A stretch of DNA of 41,346 nucleotides from Neiella litorisoli. GTDB lineage: Bacteria; Pseudomonadota; Gammaproteobacteria; Enterobacterales; Neiellaceae. Positions 35,686 through 41,346 of this stretch are shown piece by piece; the first letter of the stretch is position 1; every line of letters starts with the position of its first letter. A program made the translations under genes and the position numbers. The stretch spans positions 1-41,346 of the forward strand of contig NZ_JACXAF010000002.1 in NCBI RefSeq assembly GCF_014773395.1. The letters are read 5' to 3'. The notes below the pieces were generated by a model. That model searched no databases, was not told the origin of the DNA, and worked only from the letters and a program-made list of their open reading frames with translations.

Positions 35686-35787
35686 GCGGAATGGAAAGCT
35701 AAGCATCAAGCATCCGCTGCATGGAGGCAGCGGCTGAGTATCCACGGAAGGATTCACTACGTCTTGTTGCTTAGCTTTGCATTTCGC
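35686..35787 (+). repeat. Structured repeat R1 between nifK and nifT
   Basis: Outer arms 35686-35705 and 35768-35787 pair over 20 positions with one mismatch and one G-U. Inside are two hairpins: CCGCTGC/GCAGCGG with the loop ATGGAG, and ATCC/GGAT with the loop ACGGAA. The two GGA loops are 23 bases apart. The same layout with other stem sequences is seen at 36061 and 41094. Loops of type ANGGAN are the kind bound by CsrA/RsmA; that role is inferred. Confidence 0.75.
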
Positions 35788-35823
35788 AGAACGAACAAAG
35801 CGATAAAACAAAAGGAACCCGAC

Positions 35824-36036
35824 ATGCCAAACGTCATGATCCGCAAAGAAGCCGATGGCGCGTTGTCGTGCTACATCGCCAAGAAAGATTTAGAAGAGGC
35901 CATTGTGGCCATTGAATTTGATGAGCCAGAGCGTTGGGGCGGCGAAATCGAACTGGCCGATGGCACCAGTTATTACATTGAGCCGTTGGATGGTGAGCCG
36001 AAATTACCAATGACCATGCGCGCCAGAAGGGCTTAA
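35824..36036 (+). CDS. nifT: NifT/FixU family protein
   Basis: 70 residues from the ATG at 35824 (AAAGGAA upstream), starting MPNVMIRKEADGALSCYIAKKDLEE. RWGGEIELADG and YYIEPLD near the end are the NifT pattern. The small protein has a minor or unknown role in nitrogenase maturation. It is flanked on both sides by copies of the structured repeat, so its segment of the message may be handled separately from nifHDK. Confidence 0.92.
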   Translation: MPNVMIRKEADGALSCYIAKKDLEEAIVAIEFDEPERWGGEIELADGTSYYIEPLDGEPKLPMTMRARRA

Positions 36037-36060
36037 TAACGCAAGGGTTGAGCTTGGTGT

Positions 36061-36166
36061 GAACGGAATCAAATGTGAGCCAGCATGCATCCGCTGCAGG
36101 GAAGCAGCGGCTGAGCCATCAGGGATGATTTCACGGCGTCTTGCTGGATTACATTTGATTCCGCTC
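36061..36166 (+). repeat. Structured repeat R2 between nifT and nifY
   Basis: Outer arms 36061-36085 and 36142-36166 pair over 25 positions with two mismatches and one G-U. Inner hairpins are CCGCTGC/GCAGCGG with the loop AGGGAA and ATC/GAT with the loop AGGGAT; GGA to GGA is 23 bases. The outer arm sequence is unrelated to that of R1, but pairing is kept. Confidence 0.75.
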
Positions 36167-36239
36167 AGTTGCTGGAATCTAACCCAAACCGTTGCGCCAG
36201 CGTCAGTGACTTGTTAGTCGAACAATCAGGAGGTACGTC

Positions 36240-36932
36240 ATGACCACCACGTTATCAAATGCAGCCATATCTGAATCCGTTGCTTTACGGCTGGCACTTG
36301 CTGCTAAGGCTGTGCCGCAATTACAACTGGCGACCTTGGTGACCACCTTAGTCAGTCAATTGGGTGAGGTATTAACTGAGAAAAAGCTGCGTTCAATCTC
36401 CCCCAAGCAATTGCGCACTTGGTTCAGCGAAGATTTACCTGCGCAGATTGAGCCGCCTGATCGGGTGCAACTGGCACAAGTTCATGCAGTCCTGACCGGC
36501 GAAGAAGTTGCCACTATGGAAGCGCCAGAAGTAACGGCCACTGAGCCGCTTGCTGGGCCTAAGGTGAAGGTGGCGGTGACTTCCAATAATCAGCAGCAAA
36601 TCGATGGCCATTTTGGTTCTTGCCTGCGGGTTTTGGTCTATGAAGTCAATGCCGACTCTTGGCAACTAGTCGATGTCCGCCCCGTCACTTGCACCGCCAG
36701 TGGCGATGCTCGAACCAGCTTCATGATTGAGCTGCTGGCCGATTGTCAGATCTTGTCGACCTTATCGATTGGTGGCCCAGCCGCTGCCAGAGTGACGCGC
36801 GCCAATGTTCACCCGCTAAAACAAACAACACCTGCCGATGCCGATTTGATGCTCAGTCGTATTCGCCAAGTGATGCATGAAGGGCCGCCGCCATGGCTGA
36901 AAAAAGCCATTAGTGAAAACCAGTCAAACTGA
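36240..36932 (+). CDS. nifY: NifY/NafY-type FeMo-cofactor carrier
   Basis: 230 residues. The N-terminal 90 residues form the helical apo-NifDK-binding domain (LRSISPKQLRTWFSEDLP). The remainder (about 110-215) is a NifX-like cofactor-binding domain with VAVTSNNQQQIDGHFGSC and ILSTLSIGGPAAARVTR. NifY proteins hold FeMo-cofactor or stabilise apo-nitrogenase until insertion. CAGGAGG precedes the ATG. It lies 203 bases after nifT and 20 before the next gene. Confidence 0.9.
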   Translation: MTTTLSNAAISESVALRLALAAKAVPQLQLATLVTTLVSQLGEVLTEKKLRSISPKQLRTWFSEDLPAQIEPPDRVQLAQVHAVLTGEEVATMEAPEVTATEPLAGPKVKVAVTSNNQQQIDGHFGSCLRVLVYEVNADSWQLVDVRPVTCTASGDARTSFMIELLADCQILSTLSIGGPAAARVTRANVHPLKQTTPADADLMLSRIRQVMHEGPPPWLKKAISENQSN

Positions 36933-36952
36933 GCAACCAGAGGACAATTACC

Positions 36953-37291
36953 ATGCTTGATATGCCTGTTTATGAAGAGTCACCCTTGGTTCAGAAGTTT
37001 TCACCGACGCCAGAGGCCAGCTCAAACCAATTGTCGATGGCATTTCTCAACGAGCTTGCTGACATGCTGATTGCCTACCACCCAAGTTGGCAGACGGTGC
37101 AATGGTTACGTCAGCGTTTTCCGGCCATTCGCTTTTTGCTGTGCAGTGAAGATGATATGGCCGATCGAGAGCCATTTCTCGGCTTTGAGGAATTTGGTTT
37201 CTACCTCATGGCTGGTGGCTGGGGGTGTGCCAGCTTGACCGAAGACATCGACAAATCTGTTGGTGTCGTTATTGCCACGGTTGAATCCTAA
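36953..37291 (+). CDS. DUF6129-like nif cluster protein
   Basis: 112 residues. LIAYHPSWQTVQWLRQRFP, then LLCSEDDMADREPF, FGFYLMAGG and a late VGVVIATVE fit a small family found beside nifY in gammaproteobacterial nif clusters; I recall it as DUF6129 but could not search. Function is unknown. AGAGGA precedes the ATG. It is the last gene of the nifHDKTY operon, with a terminator 43 bases after the stop; in related genomes nifENX often follows here, but not in this window. Confidence 0.75.
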   Translation: MLDMPVYEESPLVQKFSPTPEASSNQLSMAFLNELADMLIAYHPSWQTVQWLRQRFPAIRFLLCSEDDMADREPFLGFEEFGFYLMAGGWGCASLTEDIDKSVGVVIATVES

Positions 37292-37333
37292 ACCTTACTT
37301 CAAACGCGCCAACTTCCTCCAATCGAACAACTG

Positions 37334-37382
37334 AGTCCCTAAGCAACGATGTTTAAATTGTTGCTTGGGGACTATCGTTTTT
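37334..37382 (+). terminator. Terminator of the nifHDKTY operon
   Basis: AGTCCC (37334-37339) and AAGCAAC (37341-37347) pair with GTTGCTT (37360-37366) and GGGACT (37368-37373), joined by a T-G pair, giving 14 bp around a 12-base loop. TTTTTA follows after five bases. Confidence 0.65.
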
Positions 37383-37524
37383 ACCCTTTAAATTGGTATG
37401 TCCAAAAATTGAGTCATTGGTCGTATCTTATCTCGAGCCACAAATAACAAGGCTTTGAGCACTTTTTCATGAGTCTCTTTAATTTATTTTTGTCAATCCA
37501 GTTATTTTAAATTGGTAATGCAAA

Positions 37525-37553
37525 TTGACTTTACCTGTTTGTCTTATTATGGT
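37525..37553 (+). promoter_or_regulatory. Candidate sigma-70 promoter of the SDR gene
   Basis: TTGACT and TATGGT are 17 bases apart, 54 bases before the ATG. No NifA site was found nearby, so the gene seems not to belong to the nif regulon. Confidence 0.45.
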
Positions 37554-37606
37554 TCTCGGGCATCTGGGTGAATAGCCTGATTACCATATTTCAACGGGGA
37601 CAAAAC

Positions 37607-38383
37607 ATGTTTGAAGATCTGAAAGGAAAACGCGTCCTGATCACCGGCTCTACAGCTGGTATGGGACTTGCCACTGCTCGAGAATTTGCTAAGCACGGTG
37701 CCAAAATTGGTATAAACAGTCATATGACCGAAGGTTCTGAAGAAGCAGTTGCTGAACTGCAAGAGCTCGGTGCCCAAGGAGTGGTCTTTATTCAGGCTAA
37801 CCTGATGAAAACCGCAGAGTGCGAGCGCTGCGTCAGTGAATTCGTTGCTGAATTTGGCGGCATGGATGTGTTGATTAACAACGCTGGCGGTCTTGGTGGC
37901 CGTGAAAACTTAGAAAACATCGACGATGAATTCTACGATCGGGTGATGGACTTAAATGGTCGCTCTGTCCTGATGATGACCAAGTACTCGATTCCACACT
38001 TGCGTCAATCCGCCAAAGAGAGCGGCGAAACAGCTGCCGTTGTTGGCACTGGCTCAATCGCCGCTCGTGAAGGTGGTGGCGTTGGCGCAGGCATTTATGC
38101 CGCATCGAAAGCCTGGTTGCATGACATTCACCGCAATTGGGTGAAAGAATTCACCAAAGATAATATCCGCTTCAACATTGTGGCGCCGGGTACCATTGAT
38201 ACCGCATTCCACGATGGCAAAAGCGATGAGTTGAAAGCGCACATTGCCAGCACCATTGCCATGGGCCGTTTCGGTAAAATCGAAGAAGTGGCGCCGACCT
38301 TCTTGTTCTTCTCATCGCACAAATACTCTGGTTACATCACCGGTCAGATTCTTGATGTGAACGGCGGCCAGATGTGCCCATAA
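37607..38383 (+). CDS. Short-chain dehydrogenase/reductase (SDR)
   Basis: 258 residues from the ATG at 37607 (GGGGA upstream). The classical SDR pattern is complete: cofactor motif TGSTAGMG at 13-20, NNAG at 91-94, and catalytic Ser150, Tyr164 and Lys168 (YAASK). The substrate is unknown; the length and VAPGTIDTAFH after the active site fit 3-oxoacyl reductase-like or sugar dehydrogenase-like members. It has its own promoter and a strong terminator and stands alone between the nif operon and the GH3 gene. Confidence 0.93.
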   Translation: MFEDLKGKRVLITGSTAGMGLATAREFAKHGAKIGINSHMTEGSEEAVAELQELGAQGVVFIQANLMKTAECERCVSEFVAEFGGMDVLINNAGGLGGRENLENIDDEFYDRVMDLNGRSVLMMTKYSIPHLRQSAKESGETAAVVGTGSIAAREGGGVGAGIYAASKAWLHDIHRNWVKEFTKDNIRFNIVAPGTIDTAFHDGKSDELKAHIASTIAMGRFGKIEEVAPTFLFFSSHKYSGYITGQILDVNGGQMCP

Positions 38384-38421
38384 TTGATGGGGCAATTAGC
38401 CAGCTTTAATCTGGCGGCGAT

Positions 38422-38453
38422 AAAAAAACGAAGCAAAAGTGCTTCGTTTTTTT
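38422..38453 (+). terminator. Rho-independent terminator after the SDR gene
   Basis: AAAAAACGAAGC pairs with GCTTCGTTTTTT around a six-base loop. The flanking A and T runs let it work in both directions. The next 200 bases (38454-38660) show no gene. Confidence 0.9.
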
Positions 38454-38660
38454 ATGCCTGAATGACTACGTAGTTATGCTCGAATGAACAATAAAGATAG
38501 CGCTTTCTTTATAGAGGGATTGCTGGGATAACGGTTTGTCGTTCTCGCGATTACAGCTACAAGCTTTTAACAATAGTGGTTTTAACAGTGATATGGCTCC
38601 CACTGATTGGCATTAGGTAAGATTGTTGCTGGTATCTAATCGTGTTTTTTGCAAGATTTA

Positions 38661-38674
38661 TGTATGCGCTTACA
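38661..38674. promoter_or_regulatory. LacI-type operator upstream of the GH3 gene
   Basis: TGTATGCGCTTACA has TGTA and TACA flanking the central GCGC, close to the LacI-family site TGTAAGCGCTTACA seen ahead of sugar genes in related bacteria. It is 155 bases before the ATG. A TTGACA at 38720 may be the -35 element; no good -10 was seen. The repressor is not in the window. Confidence 0.6.
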
Positions 38675-38828
38675 TTGGCGTCATGGCTGCATTTTGCAAT
38701 GTTACAGTTTGTTACGTTGTTGACAGTTAACCATGTGATCGCGCGCAAATTTTAACTGCGATATTTGTCGCAGTCTATTGCTCCCTGCTCGATACCCACG
38801 ACGAGCTCATTATTATCCGGAGAAAAGC

Positions 38829-41069
38829 ATGTTCAATGCTGTCAAATTAAAATCACTGTTGGTGTGCTCTGTGGCGGTGTTAACTGCCTGCGCAGCTCAC
38901 GATAAAGCAACAACTGCGGCAGTGCCGACCAACCCCACCATTGAAGCAATCCTTGCCGATTTAACCCTTGAAGAGAAAGCTGGCCAGCTAAATCTGATTA
39001 ACTTTGAAGGCGAGTTAGGCGAAACCCATTACCAAATGATTCGTGACGGTAAGGTGGGTAGCTTGCTGAAATCGAATGGTGCGGCGCAAAACCTCAAGCT
39101 TCAGAAAATTGCTGTGGAGCAATCTCGCGCTGGGGTGCCGATTTTATTTCAAGAAGATGTCATCCACGGTTACAAAACCATTGCGCCAATTCCATTAGCT
39201 GAAGCGGCTAGCTGGGATATTCCTGCCATTCAACAATCCGCTGCGATCGCCGCTCGCGAAGCTTCGGCTGGCGGTATTCAGCTGACTTATGCACCGATGG
39301 TCGACATGAGCCGAGATCCGCGCTGGGGCCGAATTATCGAAGCCGCCGGTGAAGATCCATACTTGGCGAGTCTGGTCGCTGCCGCGCGAGTAAAGGGCTT
39401 TCAGGAGTCAGGTGAGCCGGGCCAAAACATCCTCGCTACGGTCAAACATTTTGCTGGTTATGGCGCATCGCTGGCAGGGCGTGATTACAACATTCAGGAT
39501 CTAAGTGAGCGTGAACTGCGCGAGGTGCATTTGCCACCATTTAAAGCGGCGGTTGATGCCGATGTCGCGGCGGTGATGGTTGCTTACACTGCCCATGATG
39601 GGGTGCCGTTAACGGCAAATCAGTACATGGTGCAAGGCGTTCTGCAAGGTGATTTGGGCTTTAACGGTTTGATCATGACCGACTGGGCCACCATTTATAA
39701 CTTAGAGCGTGCCGGAGTCTCAGCAAATGCTGAAGATGCCACGATTACCGCAATCAATAACAGTATTCACATGGATATGGCGGCGAAGAAGTATGTGGAG
39801 TTACTGCCGCAGTTGGTGCGCGATGGCAAAGTTGATGAACGTGTGGTCGACGATGCCGTGCGTCAGGTGCTGATGCTCAAATACAAAGCTGGGCTACTGC
39901 AAGACCCTTATGGTCGACTGAATGAAGCGACTGAAAAAGCGGAATTGCTATCGGCAGCAAACCTTGCCGCCACCAAAGAGATGGCTCTGAAGAGTATGGT
40001 GTTGCTGAAAAATGATCAGCAGACTTTGCCAATCTCTGACAAGGTTCAGAGAATTGCCGTGATCGGCCCATTTGCCAATGCCCAAAAAGATCTGATGGGT
40101 TGGTGGCCGGGGTTGGGCGAAGCCAAAGATGTGGTGTCCATCATGGCGGGCTTGGAAGCTGAGTTTGGTGATTCGGTTGAGCTGACTTATGCCCAAGGCG
40201 TGACCATTGACCGCTTTAACAAAGCCGGCGCTGAGTTGATCCCAGAGGCGGTGAAAGCGGCAGAGCAGGCCGACATGGTGATCATGGTGTTGGGCGAGAA
40301 GGAATGGATGAGTGGTGAAGGCGGTGGTACAGCGTCACTACACCTACCTGGGCTGCAAGAAGAGCTATTGCAAGCTGTTGCTAAAACCAATAAGCCAATT
40401 GCAACTGTGATTGTCTCTGGCCGTCCGTATGTTTTGACAGATGTGGCGAAGCATTCCGACGCGTTATTACAGGCGTGGATGCCGGGTACAACCGGCGGCA
40501 CTGCGGTTGCGGAAATTTTGTCGGGTAAGTTCAATCCGCAAGCGAAATTGCCAGTGACATTCCCGCAGCATCAGGGGCAAGTTCCGATTTTCTATAGCTA
40601 CAAGAAAACCAGTCATCCGTTTGTTGCTGGGATCACCGAAGATCGCTACACCACTACCTATCGCGATGCGCCCCATGAGCCGCTATATCCATTTGGCTTT
40701 GGCTTGAGTTATACCAACTACAGCTATTCTGACATTGAGCTGAGTAGTGCCACCATGACCATGGATGGCTCAATCACTGCGTCAGTGGATGTGACCAATA
40801 CGGGGGATGTGGCAGGGCGTGAAATCGTCCAGTTGTATCTTCACGACAAAGTGGCATCAGTGGTGCAACCGGTCAAACTGCTGAAAGACTTTACCATTCT
40901 CGATTTGTCTCCGGGTGAGACTAAGCGTGCTGAGTTTGTCATCAGCAAAGACAAGTTGGCGTTTGTTGGTATTGACTATCAGCCCACCATTGAAGCCGGC
41001 GAATTTGAGCTGTTTATCGGAGCGAGCTCTGATGATGTGAAATCGACTGAGTTCACTTTGGTGGAATAA
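38829..41069 (+). CDS. Glycoside hydrolase family 3 beta-glucosidase, lipoprotein
   Basis: 746 residues from the ATG at 38829 (GGAG upstream); the frame opens at 38778 without a site. A lipoprotein signal ends at LTAC-AAH, so the enzyme is anchored in the outer or inner membrane. Domain 1 is the GH3 TIM barrel (VDMSRDPRWGRIIEAAGEDP, TVKHFAGYG) with the nucleophile Asp285 in MTDWATI. Domain 2 is the alpha/beta sandwich (MVLLKND, GEKEWMSGEGGG), which supplies the acid/base, and a fibronectin III-like domain ends the protein (DVTNTGDVAGREIVQLYL). It is expected to cleave beta-linked glucosides from plant or algal glycans. Confidence 0.95.
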   Translation: MFNAVKLKSLLVCSVAVLTACAAHDKATTAAVPTNPTIEAILADLTLEEKAGQLNLINFEGELGETHYQMIRDGKVGSLLKSNGAAQNLKLQKIAVEQSRAGVPILFQEDVIHGYKTIAPIPLAEAASWDIPAIQQSAAIAAREASAGGIQLTYAPMVDMSRDPRWGRIIEAAGEDPYLASLVAAARVKGFQESGEPGQNILATVKHFAGYGASLAGRDYNIQDLSERELREVHLPPFKAAVDADVAAVMVAYTAHDGVPLTANQYMVQGVLQGDLGFNGLIMTDWATIYNLERAGVSANAEDATITAINNSIHMDMAAKKYVELLPQLVRDGKVDERVVDDAVRQVLMLKYKAGLLQDPYGRLNEATEKAELLSAANLAATKEMALKSMVLLKNDQQTLPISDKVQRIAVIGPFANAQKDLMGWWPGLGEAKDVVSIMAGLEAEFGDSVELTYAQGVTIDRFNKAGAELIPEAVKAAEQADMVIMVLGEKEWMSGEGGGTASLHLPGLQEELLQAVAKTNKPIATVIVSGRPYVLTDVAKHSDALLQAWMPGTTGGTAVAEILSGKFNPQAKLPVTFPQHQGQVPIFYSYKKTSHPFVAGITEDRYTTTYRDAPHEPLYPFGFGLSYTNYSYSDIELSSATMTMDGSITASVDVTNTGDVAGREIVQLYLHDKVASVVQPVKLLKDFTILDLSPGETKRAEFVISKDKLAFVGIDYQPTIEAGEFELFIGASSDDVKSTEFTLVE

Positions 41070-41093
41070 CAACTCAGTTGCCGAATGCCCAAA

Positions 41094-41199
41094 GCGATAG
41101 CAAACCTCGCAACTTGCTGCTTCAGGCGGCATGGATGCCGCATGCAGAGCGACACAAGGATGTGCTTGAGCGTCAGCATGGGGTGAGGTTTGCTCTCGC
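41094..41199 (+). repeat. Structured repeat R3 after the GH3 gene
   Basis: Outer arms 41094-41119 and 41174-41199 pair over 26 positions with four mismatches and one G-U, and their sequence is unlike R1 and R2. Inner hairpins are GCGGC/GCCGC with the loop ATGGAT and CAC/GTG with the loop AAGGAT; GGA to GGA is 25 bases. The second hairpin, ACAAGGATGT, matches the core of the known CsrA binding consensus. Confidence 0.7.
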
Positions 41200-41254
41200 A
41201 GTTGTTCGCGAATGCTGTTTGCTTCTGGTGAGAAATCTTCGCCGCTTGCGAGCT

Positions 41255-41323
41255 GTCTCGTCGAGACGCCGTAAATACTTTGCTGGCGGGCTCCTGCCCT
41301 CTGCAAAGCCCCGCTCCGGCGTC
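41255..41323 (-). repeat. Second type of structured element, minus strand
   Basis: On the minus strand, GACGCCG pairs with CGGCGTC as an outer stem, CTTTGC with GCAAAG as a middle stem, and GGGC with GCCC around AGGA as an inner hairpin. A small hairpin GTCTC/GAGAC follows at 41255-41267. The phrase TTTACGGCGTCT resembles TTTCACGGCGTCTT in R2, so it may be a distant relative. The window ends 23 bases later. Confidence 0.5.
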
Positions 41324-41346
41324 CTGCCTGCGCGACAACTTAATAA

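Noticed and set aside
35686-36166. CRISPR array or integron attC sites
   Set aside because: Only two copies flank a real gene, there are no spacers, no cas or integrase genes, and the layout is of RNA hairpins rather than attC.
38557-38748. 63-residue minus-strand frame upstream of the GH3 gene
   Set aside because: It covers the LacI-type operator and lacks any recognisable protein features.
40979-41338. 119-residue minus-strand reading frame at the window end
   Set aside because: It is a composite of the GH3 antisense end and two structured repeats; the composition is that of a repeat-derived false frame.

Overview
The window is chromosomal DNA of a nitrogen-fixing gammaproteobacterium. 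The basis is NifL-partnered NifA control, an Rnf complex encoded beside nifLA, NifHDK with gammaproteobacterial-type landmarks, and neighbours such as YgiQ, an RND efflux pump, MipA/OmpV and an Lrp-type regulator. Base composition is roughly balanced. No tRNA, rRNA, insertion sequence, phage gene or CRISPR array was found. The genus cannot be named from the sequence alone. The order rnfHEGDCBA / nifLA / nifB-fdxN-nifQ recalls the Azotobacter and Pseudomonas stutzeri nif layout.

Region 1 (about 0.3-3.1 kb): a DUF1275 membrane protein, an unknown secreted protein, nifF flavodoxin on its own sigma-54 promoter, and a 52-residue YqaE/PMP3 peptide. Region 2 (2.9-8.3 kb, minus strand): rnfABCDGEH, a membrane pump thought to drive low-potential electrons to nitrogenase. 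Region 3 (8.3-11.8 kb): a divergent control region with one NifA site between two back-to-back -24/-12 promoters, then nifL-nifA and a terminator. Region 4 (11.8-13.3 kb): a small membrane protein and a class 3 lipase. Region 5 (13.3-16.4 kb): nifB-fdxN-nifQ and a membrane-anchored DUF3124-like protein.

Region 6 (16.4-31.2 kb) has no nif genes. It holds a GGDEF protein with a sugar-binding-like sensor, a small DUF6482-like protein, YgiQ, MipA/OmpV, an unknown 401-residue protein, a TetR regulator divergent from an RND pump operon, a secreted 117-residue protein, an esterase and an Lrp/AsnC regulator. Five copies of one 18-bp operator (GTAAACTTNNAAGTGTAC) link tetR, the pump operon, mipA and the 117-residue protein into one probable regulon.

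Region 7 (31.2-37.4 kb): nifHDK-nifT-nifY-DUF6129, from a NifA/sigma-54 promoter to a terminator. Region 8 (37.5-41.3 kb): a short-chain dehydrogenase and a GH3 lipoprotein behind a LacI-type operator. nifE, N, X, U, S, V and M are not in the window.

The most unusual signal is a family of roughly 105-bp structured repeats. Two copies flank nifT inside the nif operon and one follows the GH3 gene. Each has a long outer stem of unique sequence and two inner hairpins whose six-base loops all read ANGGAN, the pattern bound by CsrA/RsmA. The GGA pairs sit 23-25 nt apart. This suggests, without proof, mRNA-embedded CsrA sites.
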